A DNA stretch of 64,000 nucleotides, from assembly GCF_030053895.1 (NCBI RefSeq), contig NZ_CP125781.1, forward strand, positions 1,550,001 to 1,614,000. Reading direction: 5' to 3'. Within the stretch, counting starts at the first letter, position 1, and the number at the start of each line of letters is the position of its first letter. The notes beneath the pieces were generated by a model. The model was given only the letters and a program-made list of their open reading frames with translations, did not search any database and had not been told where the DNA came from. Shown in pieces: positions 32,763-42,668 of this stretch. This DNA comes from Trabulsiella odontotermitis. Lineage in GTDB: Bacteria; Pseudomonadota; Gammaproteobacteria; Enterobacterales; Enterobacteriaceae. A program made the position numbers and the translations under genes.

Positions 32763-34099
32763 TGAAAAACATTATTTTGACTCCTGAAACGCATCCGCTG
32801 ACCTGGCGTCTGCGCGGTGACAAACAGCCGGTATGGCTGGATGAGTATCAGAGCAAAAACGGCTATGCCGGTGCGCGTAAAGCGCTCGGGGGCATGGCGC
32901 CGGACGAGATCGTCAACGCAGTAAAAGACGCGGGCCTGAAAGGGCGTGGCGGCGCAGGGTTCTCCACTGGTCTTAAATGGAGCCTGATGCCGAAAGACGA
33001 ATCCATGAACATCCGTTATCTGCTGTGTAACGCCGATGAAATGGAACCGGGCACCTATAAAGACCGTCTGCTGATGGAACAACTGCCGCACCTGCTGGTG
33101 GAAGGCATGTTGATCTCCGCGTTTGCGCTGAAAGCGTACCGTGGTTACATCTTCCTGCGCGGTGAGTACATCGAAGCGGCGGCAAATCTGCGTCGTGCAA
33201 TTGCCGAAGCCACCGAAGCGGGCCTGCTCGGAAAAAACATTCTTGGCACCGGGTTCGACTTCGAACTGTTTGTGCACACCGGGGCAGGGCGTTACATCTG
33301 CGGTGAAGAGACCGCGCTGATTAACTCCCTCGAAGGTCGCCGCGCGAACCCGCGTTCTAAGCCGCCATTCCCGGCCAGCTCCGGCGTATGGGGCAAGCCG
33401 ACCTGCGTCAACAACGTTGAAACCCTGTGTAACGTCCCGGCGATTCTGGAAAACGGCGTCGAATGGTACCAGAACATCTCGAAGAGCAAAGATACTGGCA
33501 CCAAGCTGATGGGTTTCTCCGGTCGCGTGAAGAATCCGGGCGTCTGGGAACTGCCGTTTGGCACCACCGCGCGTGAAATTCTCGAAGATTACGCGGGCGG
33601 TATGCGTGACGGCCTGAAATTTAAAGCCTGGCAGCCGGGTGGCGCGGGAACGGACTTCCTGACCGACGCACACCTCGACCTGCCGATGGAATTTGAAAGC
33701 ATTGGTAAAGCGGGCAGCCGTCTGGGTACGGCGCTGGCGATGGCCGTTGACCACGAGATCAACATGGTGTCGCTGGTGCGTAACCTGGAAGAGTTTTTCG
33801 CACGCGAGTCCTGTGGCTGGTGTACGCCGTGCCGTGATGGCCTGCCGTGGAGCGTGAAGATCCTGCGCGCTATCGAACGTGGCGAAGGCCAGCCGGGCGA
33901 TATCGAAACGCTTGAGCAGCTGTGCCGCTTCCTCGGCCCGGGCAAAACCTTCTGTGCGCATGCGCCAGGTGCGGTTGAGCCGCTGCAGAGTGCGATCAAA
34001 TATTTCCGTGACGAATTCGAAGCAGGCATCAAGCAGCAGTTCAGCAATACTCATCTGATTGATGGGATCCAGCCGAACCTGCTGAAGACGCGCTGGTAA
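32762..34099 (+). CDS. nuoF: NADH-quinone oxidoreductase subunit F (NADH/FMN-binding)
   Basis: A 445-residue catalytic subunit that oxidises NADH. The glycine-rich NADH/FMN site is GLKGRGGAGFSTGLKW near residue 60-75, with GAGRYICGEETALINSLEG for FMN. The N3 [4Fe-4S] ligands lie in ESCGWCTPCRDG, with the distal cysteine in GKTFCAHAPGA. Overlaps nuoE by one base, indicating translational coupling. Length equals the E. coli subunit. Confidence 0.97.
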   Translation: MKNIILTPETHPLTWRLRGDKQPVWLDEYQSKNGYAGARKALGGMAPDEIVNAVKDAGLKGRGGAGFSTGLKWSLMPKDESMNIRYLLCNADEMEPGTYKDRLLMEQLPHLLVEGMLISAFALKAYRGYIFLRGEYIEAAANLRRAIAEATEAGLLGKNILGTGFDFELFVHTGAGRYICGEETALINSLEGRRANPRSKPPFPASSGVWGKPTCVNNVETLCNVPAILENGVEWYQNISKSKDTGTKLMGFSGRVKNPGVWELPFGTTAREILEDYAGGMRDGLKFKAWQPGGAGTDFLTDAHLDLPMEFESIGKAGSRLGTALAMAVDHEINMVSLVRNLEEFFARESCGWCTPCRDGLPWSVKILRAIERGEGQPGDIETLEQLCRFLGPGKTFCAHAPGAVEPLQSAIKYFRDEFEAGIKQQFSNTHLIDGIQPNLLKTRW

Positions 34100-34130
34100 T
34101 CAAAGCTTTATTAATTTTGGAAGCATGCTA

Positions 34131-36857
34131 ATGGCTACGATCCATGTAGACGGCAAAGAATACGAGGTGAACGGGGCGGACAACCTGCTACAGGCTTGTC
34201 TCTCGCTTGGCCTTGATATTCCTTACTTTTGCTGGCATCCGGCGCTGGGAAGCGTTGGGGCTTGCCGCCAGTGTGCGGTGAAGCAATATCAAAACGCGGA
34301 AGACACGCGTGGCCGCCTGGTGATGTCCTGTATGACACCGGCATCTGACGGCACCTTTATCTCTATTGATGACGACGAAGCGAAACAGTTCCGCGAGAGC
34401 GTGGTCGAGTGGCTGATGACTAACCACCCGCACGATTGCCCGGTCTGTGAAGAGGGCGGCAACTGCCACCTGCAGGATATGACCGTCATGACCGGTCACA
34501 GCTTCCGTCGCTACCGTTTCACCAAACGTACCCATCGCAATCAGGATCTGGGGCCGTTCATCTCGCACGAAATGAACCGCTGCATCGCCTGTTACCGTTG
34601 TGTGCGTTACTACAAAGATTACGCGGACGGCAGTGATCTGGGCGTTTATGGCGCGCATGACAACGTCTACTTTGGCCGCCCGGAAGACGGTACGCTGGAA
34701 AGCGAGTTCTCCGGCAACCTGGTGGAAATCTGCCCGACCGGCGTCTTCACCGACAAAACGCACTCCGAGCGTTACAACCGTAAATGGGACATGCAGTTTG
34801 CGCCAAGCATCTGCCAGCAGTGCTCCATCGGCTGTAACACCAGCCCGGGTGAACGTTACGGTGAACTGCGTCGTATCGAAAACCGTTACAACGGTACCGT
34901 TAACCACTACTTCCTCTGCGACCGGGGTCGTTTTGGCTACGGCTATGTGAACCTGAAAGACCGTCCGCGTCAGCCGGTTCAGCGCCGTGGCGATGATCTG
35001 ATCACCCTCAACGCCGAACAGGCGATGCAGGGCGCGGCAGATATCTTGCGTCAGTCGAAGAAAGTGATCGGTATCGGCTCTCCGCGCGCCAGCATCGAAA
35101 GCAACTTCGCGCTGCGTGAACTGGTGGGCGCGGAAAACTTCTACACCGGTATCGCCAAAGGCGAGCAGGCACGTCTGCAACTGATGCTGAAAGTGCTGCG
35201 CGAATCGGGCGTTCATACGCCGTCCCTGCGTGACATCGAATCTTACGATGCGGTGCTGGTGCTTGGCGAAGACATCACCCAGACTGGCGCACGCGTTGCG
35301 CTGGCGGTGCGTCAGGCGGTGAAAGGCAAAGCGCGCGACATGGCGGCGGCACAGAAAGTGGTGGACTGGCAGATTGCGGCCATCCTTAACATCGGTCAGC
35401 GTGCGAAACACCCGCTGTTCGTCACCAACGTCGATAACACCCGTCTGGACGACATCGCCGCGTGGACGTATCGCGCGCCGGTGGAAGATCAGGCGCGCTT
35501 AGGTTTCGCTATCGCCCACGCTCTGGATAACAGCGCCCCGGCGGTCGACGGTCTGAGCAATGATCTGAAAGGCAAAGTTGACGTTATCGTTCAGGCGCTG
35601 GCTGGCGCGAAAAAACCGCTGATTATTTCCGGAACTAACGCCGGAAGTGCGGAAATGCTTCAGGCTGCAGCGAACGTTGCCAAAGCGCTGAAAGGCCGTG
35701 GCGCCGATGTCGGTATTACGATGGTTGCCCGTGCGGTTAACAGCGTCGGTCTTGGCATGATGGACGGTGGTTCGCTGGAAGCCGCGCTCGATGAACTGGA
35801 AAGCGGCGCTGCCGATGCAGTCATCGTGCTGGAAAACGATCTTCACCGCCACGCATCTGCCGCGCGCGTTGACGCTGCGCTGGCAAAAGCGCCGCTGGTG
35901 ATGGTGGTTGACCATCAACGCACCGCGATCATGGAAAAAGCCCATCTGGTACTTTCCGCCGCAAGCTTTGCCGAAAGTGACGGCACGGTCATCAACAACG
36001 AAGGCCGCGCACAGCGTTTCTTCCAGGTCTATGACCCGGCGTACTACGACAACAGCAACGTGATGCTGGAAAGCTGGCGCTGGTTGCATTCGCTGCACAG
36101 CACCGTGGAAAACCGCGAAGTCGACTGGACGCAGCTTGACCACGTGATCGACGCGGTCATTGAAAAACTGCCGCAGTTCGCCGGGATCAAAGACGCCGCG
36201 CCGGACGCGACCTTCCGTATTCGCGGCCAGAAACTGGCGCGTGAACCGCATCGTTACAGCGGTCGTACGGCGATGCGCGCGAACATCAACGTTCACGAGC
36301 CGCGTCAGCCGCAGGATAAAGACACCATGTTCGCCTTCTCAATGGAAGGGAATAACCAGCCCTCCGCGCCGCGTTCGCAAATTCCGTTCGCCTGGGCGCC
36401 GGGCTGGAACTCCCCGCAGGCCTGGAACAAATTCCAGGACGAAGTGGGCGGTAAACTGCGCCATGGCGATCCGGGCGTGCGTCTGATTGAAGCCTCCGAA
36501 AGCGGTCTTGAGTACTTCACCACCGTACCGGCAGGCTTCCAGGCGGAAGAAGGTAAATGGCGTATCGCGCCGTACTACCATCTGTTCGGCAGCGATGAAC
36601 TGTCGCAGCGTTCGCCGGTCTTCCAGAGCCGCATGCCGCAGCCGTACATCAAGCTCAACCCGGCTGATGCCGCGAAACTGGGCGTGAATGCGGGCGCGAC
36701 GGTGGCCTTCAGTTACGAAGGTCAGACACTCCGTTTGCCGGTCATTCTTTCTGAAGGGCTGACGGCAGGGCAGGTAGGATTACCGATGGGCATGCCGGGC
36801 ATTGCGCCGGTACTGACCGGGGCGCGAATTGATAATCTGCAGGAGGCCAAAGCATGA
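34131..36857 (+). CDS. nuoG: NADH-quinone oxidoreductase subunit G (iron-sulfur, molybdopterin-oxidoreductase fold)
   Basis: A 908-residue subunit that conducts electrons through several clusters. N-terminal [2Fe-2S] ferredoxin domain with C34, C45, C48 and C67; the His-Cys cluster motif H98-x3-C102-x2-C105-x5-C111; a ferredoxin-like pair of cysteine motifs (CIACYRCVRYYKDYAD; VEICPTGVF); and the extra C-x2-C-x3-C motif of the N7 site, PSICQQCSIGC. The remainder is a molybdopterin-oxidoreductase-like fold. GGAAG is spaced for the second of two nearby ATGs (34131), matching the MATIHVDGKEYEV family start. Stop overlaps the nuoH start (ATGA). Confidence 0.96.
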   Translation: MATIHVDGKEYEVNGADNLLQACLSLGLDIPYFCWHPALGSVGACRQCAVKQYQNAEDTRGRLVMSCMTPASDGTFISIDDDEAKQFRESVVEWLMTNHPHDCPVCEEGGNCHLQDMTVMTGHSFRRYRFTKRTHRNQDLGPFISHEMNRCIACYRCVRYYKDYADGSDLGVYGAHDNVYFGRPEDGTLESEFSGNLVEICPTGVFTDKTHSERYNRKWDMQFAPSICQQCSIGCNTSPGERYGELRRIENRYNGTVNHYFLCDRGRFGYGYVNLKDRPRQPVQRRGDDLITLNAEQAMQGAADILRQSKKVIGIGSPRASIESNFALRELVGAENFYTGIAKGEQARLQLMLKVLRESGVHTPSLRDIESYDAVLVLGEDITQTGARVALAVRQAVKGKARDMAAAQKVVDWQIAAILNIGQRAKHPLFVTNVDNTRLDDIAAWTYRAPVEDQARLGFAIAHALDNSAPAVDGLSNDLKGKVDVIVQALAGAKKPLIISGTNAGSAEMLQAAANVAKALKGRGADVGITMVARAVNSVGLGMMDGGSLEAALDELESGAADAVIVLENDLHRHASAARVDAALAKAPLVMVVDHQRTAIMEKAHLVLSAASFAESDGTVINNEGRAQRFFQVYDPAYYDNSNVMLESWRWLHSLHSTVENREVDWTQLDHVIDAVIEKLPQFAGIKDAAPDATFRIRGQKLAREPHRYSGRTAMRANINVHEPRQPQDKDTMFAFSMEGNNQPSAPRSQIPFAWAPGWNSPQAWNKFQDEVGGKLRHGDPGVRLIEASESGLEYFTTVPAGFQAEEGKWRIAPYYHLFGSDELSQRSPVFQSRMPQPYIKLNPADAAKLGVNAGATVAFSYEGQTLRLPVILSEGLTAGQVGLPMGMPGIAPVLTGARIDNLQEAKA

Positions 36858-37831
36858 GTTGGTTAACACCGGATGTTATCGACATTCTGTTAAGCGTCCT
36901 GAAAGCGGTTGTCATTCTGCTGGTGGTGGTCACCTGCGGCGCGTTCATGAGCTTCGGCGAGCGTCGTCTGCTCGGCCTGTTCCAGAACCGTTATGGACCG
37001 AACCGTGTGGGCTGGGGTGGTTCACTCCAGCTGGTTGCGGACATGATCAAGATGTTCTTCAAAGAGGACTGGACGCCGCGTTTCTCGGACCGCGTGATCT
37101 TCACGCTGGCGCCGATGATTGCCTTCACCTCGCTGCTGCTGGCCTTTGCGATTGTTCCGGTCAGCCCGAGCTGGGTGGTGGCTGATCTCAACATCGGTAT
37201 CCTGTTCTTCCTGATGATGGCAGGCCTGGCGGTGTACGCCGTGCTGTTTGCCGGCTGGTCGAGTAACAACAAATACTCGTTGCTGGGTGCGATGCGTGCT
37301 TCTGCGCAGACGCTGAGCTACGAAGTGTTCCTCGGTCTGTCATTGATGGGCGTGGTGGCGCAGGCGGGGTCATTCAATATGACCGATATCGTCAACAACC
37401 AGGCGCACCTGTGGAACATCATCCCGCAGTTCTTTGGCTTTGTGACTTTCGCTATCGCGGGCGTGGCAGTGTGCCACCGTCACCCGTTTGACCAGCCGGA
37501 AGCCGAGCAGGAACTGGCGGACGGCTACCACATTGAATATTCCGGCATGAAGTTCGGTCTGTTCTTCGTGGGTGAATATATCGGCATTGTCACCGTGTCC
37601 GCGCTGATCGTCACGCTGTTCTTTGGCGGCTGGAATGGTCCGTTCTTACCTCCGTTCATCTGGTTTGCGCTGAAAACCGCATTCTTCATGATGATGTTCA
37701 TTTTGATCCGCGCCTCATTGCCGCGTCCGCGTTATGACCAGGTAATGTCCTTCGGCTGGAAAGTCTGCCTGCCGCTGACGCTGATCAACTTGTTGGTAAC
37801 GGCGGCTGTCATTCTCTGGCAGGCGCAATAA
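36854..37831 (+). CDS. nuoH: NADH-quinone oxidoreductase subunit H
   Basis: A 325-residue membrane subunit with about eight transmembrane helices joining the peripheral arm to the proton pumps and lining the quinone tunnel. Conserved segments are FGERRLLGLFQNRYGPNRVGWGG, ASAQTLSYEVFLGLSL, the charged loop HPFDQPEAEQELADGYHIEYSGMKF and RASLPRPRYDQVM. Starts inside the nuoG stop (ATGA). Confidence 0.97.
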   Translation: MSWLTPDVIDILLSVLKAVVILLVVVTCGAFMSFGERRLLGLFQNRYGPNRVGWGGSLQLVADMIKMFFKEDWTPRFSDRVIFTLAPMIAFTSLLLAFAIVPVSPSWVVADLNIGILFFLMMAGLAVYAVLFAGWSSNNKYSLLGAMRASAQTLSYEVFLGLSLMGVVAQAGSFNMTDIVNNQAHLWNIIPQFFGFVTFAIAGVAVCHRHPFDQPEAEQELADGYHIEYSGMKFGLFFVGEYIGIVTVSALIVTLFFGGWNGPFLPPFIWFALKTAFFMMMFILIRASLPRPRYDQVMSFGWKVCLPLTLINLLVTAAVILWQAQ

Positions 37832-37845
37832 GGGGTGAAAAGACC

Positions 37846-38388
37846 ATGACCTTAAAAGAATTATTGGTAGGCTTCGGCACCCAGGTTCGCAGTATCTGGA
37901 TGATCGGCCTGCATGCGTTCGCCAAACGCGAAACGCGCATGTATCCCGAGGAGCCGGTTTATCTGGCACCACGCTATCGCGGACGCATTGTCCTGACGCG
38001 CGACCCGGACGGTTCCGAGCGCTGCGTCGCCTGTAACCTGTGTGCGGTAGCGTGCCCGGTAGGCTGTATTTCTCTGCAAAAAGCCGAGACCAAAGACGGC
38101 CGCTGGTATCCGGAATTTTTCCGCATCAACTTCTCACGCTGCATTTTCTGCGGTCTGTGCGAAGAAGCGTGCCCGACCACGGCGATTCAGTTAACCCCGG
38201 ACTTCGAGCTGGGCGAGTACAAGCGTCAGGATCTGGTGTACGAAAAAGAGGATCTGCTGATTTCCGGTCCGGGCAAATACCCGGAATATAACTTCTACCG
38301 GATGGCGGGTATGGCAATCGACGGCAAAGATAAAGGCGAGGCGGAAAACGAAGCCAAACCTATCGACGTCAAGAGCCTGTTACCGTAA
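37846..38388 (+). CDS. nuoI: NADH-quinone oxidoreductase subunit I (two [4Fe-4S])
   Basis: A 180-residue ferredoxin-like subunit with two classic C-x2-C-x2-C-x3-C motifs, CVACNLCAVACPVGC and CIFCGLCEEACPTTA, which hold clusters N6a and N6b on the path from NuoG to NuoB. An amphipathic N-terminal stretch (MTLKELLVGFGTQVRSIWMIGLHAF) attaches it to the membrane arm. Lies 14 bp after nuoH. Confidence 0.97.
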   Translation: MTLKELLVGFGTQVRSIWMIGLHAFAKRETRMYPEEPVYLAPRYRGRIVLTRDPDGSERCVACNLCAVACPVGCISLQKAETKDGRWYPEFFRINFSRCIFCGLCEEACPTTAIQLTPDFELGEYKRQDLVYEKEDLLISGPGKYPEYNFYRMAGMAIDGKDKGEAENEAKPIDVKSLLP

Positions 38389-38399
38389 GGAGAGGGGCA

Positions 38400-38954
38400 A
38401 TGGAATTCGCTTTTTATATCTGTGGCCTTATCGCCATCCTGGCCACCCTGAGGGTCATTACCCACACTAATCCGGTGCATGCTTTGCTGTACCTGATTAT
38501 TTCGCTGCTGGCGATCTCCGGGGTGTTCTTTTCGCTGGGCGCTTACTTCGCCGGTGCGCTGGAGATCATCGTCTACGCCGGGGCCATCATGGTGCTGTTC
38601 GTCTTCGTGGTGATGATGCTCAACCTGGGCGGTTCTGAAATCGACCAGGAACGCAAATGGCTGCAGCCGCAAATCTGGATTGGTCCGGCCATTCTGTCAG
38701 CGGTACTGCTGGCGGTGATCGTATACGCCATTCTCGGCCTTAATGATCAGGGCATCGATGGCAACGCCATCAGCGCGAAAGCCGTCGGCATTACGCTGTT
38801 CGGGCCGTACGTCCTGGCGGTTGAACTGGCGTCCATGCTGCTGCTGGCGGGCCTGGTGGTTGCCTTCCACGTCGGGCGTGAAGATCGTGCCGGTGAAGTG
38901 CTGAGCAACCGCACTGATGATCGCGCGAAAAGAAAAACGGAGGAACACGCATGA
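38400..38954 (+). CDS. nuoJ: NADH-quinone oxidoreductase subunit J
   Basis: A 184-residue membrane subunit with five transmembrane helices (FAFYICGLIAILATL-like start; ALLYLIISLLAISGVFFSLGAYF; IIVYAGAIMVLFVFVVMMLNLG with the pi-bulge region). Part of the proton path linking the quinone site to the antiporter-like subunits. Overlaps nuoK by four bases. Confidence 0.96.
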   Translation: MEFAFYICGLIAILATLRVITHTNPVHALLYLIISLLAISGVFFSLGAYFAGALEIIVYAGAIMVLFVFVVMMLNLGGSEIDQERKWLQPQIWIGPAILSAVLLAVIVYAILGLNDQGIDGNAISAKAVGITLFGPYVLAVELASMLLLAGLVVAFHVGREDRAGEVLSNRTDDRAKRKTEEHA

Positions 38955-39253
38955 TCCCCTTAACACATGGACTGATCCTCGCCGCGATCTTATTCGTTCT
39001 CGGTCTTACTGGTCTGGTTATCCGCCGCAATCTGCTGTTTATGCTGATTAGCCTGGAAATCATGATCAACGCCGCCGCGCTGGCGTTCGTGGTTGCCGGC
39101 AGCTACTGGGGCCAGACCGACGGTCAGGTGATGTATATCCTCGCGATTAGCCTTGCGGCTGCGGAAGCGAGTATTGGCCTGGCGCTGCTGCTGCAGCTCC
39201 ATCGTCGCCGCCAGAATCTGAACATCGATTCAGTAAGTGAGTTGCGTGGATGA
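38951..39253 (+). CDS. nuoK: NADH-quinone oxidoreductase subunit K
   Basis: A 100-residue, three-helix MrpC-like membrane subunit. Conserved intramembrane glutamates are in LLFMLISLEIMINAAALAF and AAAEASIGLALLLQL. Overlaps nuoJ and nuoL by four bases each, so J-K-L are translationally coupled. Confidence 0.97.
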   Translation: MIPLTHGLILAAILFVLGLTGLVIRRNLLFMLISLEIMINAAALAFVVAGSYWGQTDGQVMYILAISLAAAEASIGLALLLQLHRRRQNLNIDSVSELRG

Positions 39254-41091
39254 ACATGCTTGCCTTAACCATAATTCTGCCATTGATTGGCTTTGTACTG
39301 TTGGCCTTCTCCCGTGGCCGCTGGTCGGAAAACTTGTCCGCCACGGTTGGCGTGGGTTCGATTGGCCTGGCGGCGCTGGTCACCGCGTTGGTTGGCGTTG
39401 ATTTCTTCAATAATGGCCAGCAGGCGTTCAGCGTTCCGCTGTGGACCTGGATGTCAGTCGGCGACTTCAACATCGGCTTCAATCTTGTGCTGGACGGTCT
39501 GTCGCTGACCATGCTTTCCGTGGTCACCGGCGTGGGCTTCCTGATCCACATGTTCGCCTCCTGGTATATGCGTGGTGAAGAGGGTTACTCCCGCTTCTTC
39601 GCTTACACCAACCTGTTCATTGCCAGCATGGTGGTTCTGGTTCTCGCCGACAACCTGTTGCTGATGTATCTCGGCTGGGAAGGCGTGGGCCTGTGCTCTT
39701 ACCTGCTGATCGGTTTCTACTACACTGATCCGAAAAACGGTGCGGCGGCAATTAAAGCGTTCGTTGTGACCCGTGTCGGCGACGTGTTCCTCGCGTTCGC
39801 GCTGTTCATTCTCTACAACGAACTGGGCACCCTGAACTTCCGCGAGATGGTAGAACTGGCCCCGGCGCACTTTGCCAACGGCAACAACATGTTGATGTGG
39901 GCAACGCTGATGCTGCTCGGCGGTGCAGTTGGTAAATCCGCACAATTACCGTTGCAGACCTGGCTTGCTGACGCGATGGCGGGCCCGACGCCGGTCTCCG
40001 CGCTGATCCACGCCGCGACCATGGTGACCGCGGGCGTCTACCTGATTGCACGTACGCATGGCCTGTTCCTGATGACGCCGGAAATTCTGCATCTGGTCGG
40101 TATCGTTGGTGCGGTCACGCTGGTGCTGGCAGGTTTTGCGGCGCTGGTGCAAACCGATATCAAACGTGTGCTGGCCTATTCCACCATGAGCCAGATTGGC
40201 TACATGTTCCTGGCGCTGGGTGTGCAGGCGTGGGATGCGGCGATTTTCCACCTGATGACCCACGCGTTCTTCAAAGCGCTGCTGTTCCTGTCGTCAGGCT
40301 CGGTGATCCTCGCCTGCCATCACGAACAGAACATCTTCAAAATGGGTGGCCTGCGTAAGTCGATTCCGCTGGTGTATGTCTGTTTCCTGGTGGGGGGCGC
40401 CGCGCTGTCTGCGCTGCCGCTTATCACCGCGGGCTTCTTCAGTAAGGACGAAATCCTTGCCGGTGCGATGGCGAACGGTCATATCAATCTGATGATCGCA
40501 GGTCTGGTGGGGGCGTTTATGACCTCGCTCTACACCTTCCGTATGATTTTCATCGTATTCCACGGCAAAGAGCAGATCCACGCGCACGCAGGGAAGGGAA
40601 TTACCCATCATCTGCCACTGATTGTTCTGCTGATCCTCTCCACCTTCGTTGGCGCCATGATTGTGCCGCCGCTGGCGGGCGTGCTGCCGCAGACGACGGA
40701 ACTGGAACATGGCCGCGTAATGACCCTGGAAATCACCTCCGGCGTGGTCGCGATTGCAGGCATTCTGATCGCTGCCTGGCTGTGGCTGGGTCAACGCACT
40801 CTGGTTACCGCGGTGGCCAACAGCGGTCCTGGCCGCCTGCTGGGCACCTGGTGGTTCAATGCGTGGGGCTTCGACTGGCTGTATGACAAAGTCTTTGTGA
40901 AGCCATTCCTCGGCATTGCATGGCTGCTCAAGCGCGATCCGCTGAATGCGCTGATGAACATTCCGGCAATTCTGTCTCGCTTTGCAGGCAAAGGTCTGCT
41001 GTTCAGCGAGAACGGGTATCTGCGCTGGTATGTGGCATCCATGAGCATCGGCGCCGTGGTGGTATTAGCGCTGTTGATGGTATTGCGTTGA
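39250..41091 (+). CDS. nuoL: NADH-quinone oxidoreductase subunit L (antiporter-like)
   Basis: A 613-residue distal proton-pumping subunit of the MrpA/NuoL family with about 16 transmembrane helices and the long lateral helix at the C-terminus (about 520-590). Signature segments are YLGWEGVGLCSYLLIGFYY (key glutamate), SAQLPLQTWLADAMAGPTPVSALIHAATMVTAGVYL, and STMSQIGYMFLALG followed by HLMTHAFFKALLFLSSGSVI. Length equals E. coli NuoL. Confidence 0.97.
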   Translation: MNMLALTIILPLIGFVLLAFSRGRWSENLSATVGVGSIGLAALVTALVGVDFFNNGQQAFSVPLWTWMSVGDFNIGFNLVLDGLSLTMLSVVTGVGFLIHMFASWYMRGEEGYSRFFAYTNLFIASMVVLVLADNLLLMYLGWEGVGLCSYLLIGFYYTDPKNGAAAIKAFVVTRVGDVFLAFALFILYNELGTLNFREMVELAPAHFANGNNMLMWATLMLLGGAVGKSAQLPLQTWLADAMAGPTPVSALIHAATMVTAGVYLIARTHGLFLMTPEILHLVGIVGAVTLVLAGFAALVQTDIKRVLAYSTMSQIGYMFLALGVQAWDAAIFHLMTHAFFKALLFLSSGSVILACHHEQNIFKMGGLRKSIPLVYVCFLVGGAALSALPLITAGFFSKDEILAGAMANGHINLMIAGLVGAFMTSLYTFRMIFIVFHGKEQIHAHAGKGITHHLPLIVLLILSTFVGAMIVPPLAGVLPQTTELEHGRVMTLEITSGVVAIAGILIAAWLWLGQRTLVTAVANSGPGRLLGTWWFNAWGFDWLYDKVFVKPFLGIAWLLKRDPLNALMNIPAILSRFAGKGLLFSENGYLRWYVASMSIGAVVVLALLMVLR

Positions 41092-41132
41092 TTTCAAGTA
41101 CTGAATTTAGAATATAAGGGACATACGCAGCT

Positions 41133-42662
41133 ATGTTATTACCTTGGTTAATTTTAATCCCGTTTATCGGCGGCTTCCTTTGCTGGCAGACCGAACGCTT
41201 CGGTGTGAAGGTGCCACGCTGGATCGCGCTGATCACAATGGGACTGACGCTGGCGCTTGGCCTGCAACTGTGGTTGCAGGGCGGCTACTCTCTGACGCAA
41301 TCCACCGGTATTCCTCAGTGGCAGTCTGAATATATCCTGCCGTGGATCCCGCGCTTCGGCATCAACATTCATCTGGCTATCGACGGCCTGTCGCTGCTGA
41401 TGGTGGTGCTGACCGGCCTGCTCGGTGTGCTGGCGGTGCTCTGTTCCTGGCGTGAAATCGAGAAATATCAGGGCTTTTTCCACCTCAACCTGATGTGGAT
41501 CCTGGGCGGCGTTATCGGCGTGTTCCTTGCCATCGACATGTTCCTGTTCTTCTTCTTCTGGGAAATGATGCTGGTGCCGATGTACTTCCTGATTGCACTG
41601 TGGGGTCACAAAGCGTCAGACGGTAAAACGCGTATCACGGCGGCGACCAAGTTCTTCATCTACACCCAGGCGAGCGGTCTGGTGATGCTGATTGCCATCC
41701 TGGCGCTGGTGTTTGTGCATTACAACGCGACCGGCATCTGGACGTTCAGCTACGAAGACCTGCTGAAAACCCCGATGTCCCACGGCGTGGAATATCTGCT
41801 GATGCTCGGCTTCTTCATCGCTTTCGCGGTGAAAATGCCAGTGGTGCCGCTGCACGGCTGGCTGCCTGATGCGCACTCTCAGGCACCGACCGCGGGTTCT
41901 GTTGACCTCGCGGGGATTTTGCTGAAAACCGCGGCCTACGGTCTGCTGCGTTTCTCGCTGCCGCTGTTCCCGAACGCTTCTGCGGAGTTTGCGCCGATTG
42001 CCATGTGGCTGGGCGTGATTGGCATCTTCTACGGCGCGTGGATGGCCTTCGCACAGACGGACATCAAGCGTCTGATTGCTTACACCTCCGTATCGCACAT
42101 GGGCTTCGTGCTGATTGCTATCTACACCGGCAGCCAGCTGGCGTATCAGGGTGCGGTGATCCAGATGATTGCGCATGGTCTGTCCGCAGCGGGTCTGTTC
42201 ATTATCTGTGGTCAGCTGTATGAACGTCTGCACACGCGCGACATGCGCATGATGGGCGGTCTGTGGAGCAAAATTAAATGGCTGCCAGCGCTGTCACTGT
42301 TCTTTGCCGTGGCGACGCTGGGTATGCCGGGTACCGGGAACTTCGTGGGCGAATTCATGATCCTGTTCGGCAGCTTCCATGTAGTGCCGGGCATTACCGT
42401 GATTTCAACGTTCGGTCTGGTCTTTGCGTCCGTTTACTCACTGGCGATGCTGCATCGCGCTTACTTCGGTAAAGCAAAAAGTGAGATTGCGGCGCAGGAA
42501 CTGCCGGGGATGTCGCTGCGTGAGCTGTTTATCATCCTGTTGCTGGTCGTGCTGCTGGTGCTGTTGGGCTTCTACCCGCAGCCGATTCTGGATACTTCGC
42601 ACTCTGCAATGGGCAATATCCAGCAGTGGTTTGTTAATTCTGTTTCTACTACAAGGCCGTAA
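41133..42662 (+). CDS. nuoM: NADH-quinone oxidoreductase subunit M (antiporter-like)
   Basis: A 509-residue proton-pumping subunit of the same antiporter family, with about 14 helices. The essential glutamate and lysine regions are FFFFWEMMLVPMYFLIALWG and AFAVKMPVVPLHGWLPDAHSQAPTAGSVDLAGILLK. Later come TSVSHMGFVLIAIYTG and MIAHGLSAAGLFIICGQLYER. Lies 41 bp after nuoL. Confidence 0.97.
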   Translation: MLLPWLILIPFIGGFLCWQTERFGVKVPRWIALITMGLTLALGLQLWLQGGYSLTQSTGIPQWQSEYILPWIPRFGINIHLAIDGLSLLMVVLTGLLGVLAVLCSWREIEKYQGFFHLNLMWILGGVIGVFLAIDMFLFFFFWEMMLVPMYFLIALWGHKASDGKTRITAATKFFIYTQASGLVMLIAILALVFVHYNATGIWTFSYEDLLKTPMSHGVEYLLMLGFFIAFAVKMPVVPLHGWLPDAHSQAPTAGSVDLAGILLKTAAYGLLRFSLPLFPNASAEFAPIAMWLGVIGIFYGAWMAFAQTDIKRLIAYTSVSHMGFVLIAIYTGSQLAYQGAVIQMIAHGLSAAGLFIICGQLYERLHTRDMRMMGGLWSKIKWLPALSLFFAVATLGMPGTGNFVGEFMILFGSFHVVPGITVISTFGLVFASVYSLAMLHRAYFGKAKSEIAAQELPGMSLRELFIILLLVVLLVLLGFYPQPILDTSHSAMGNIQQWFVNSVSTTRP

Positions 42663-42668
42663 ATCGCC

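Noticed and set aside
32714..34054. A 446-codon minus-strand frame over nuoF, and similar long frames opposite nuoG and the nuo membrane genes.
   Set aside because: All are antisense to well-conserved complex I subunits and show no domain.
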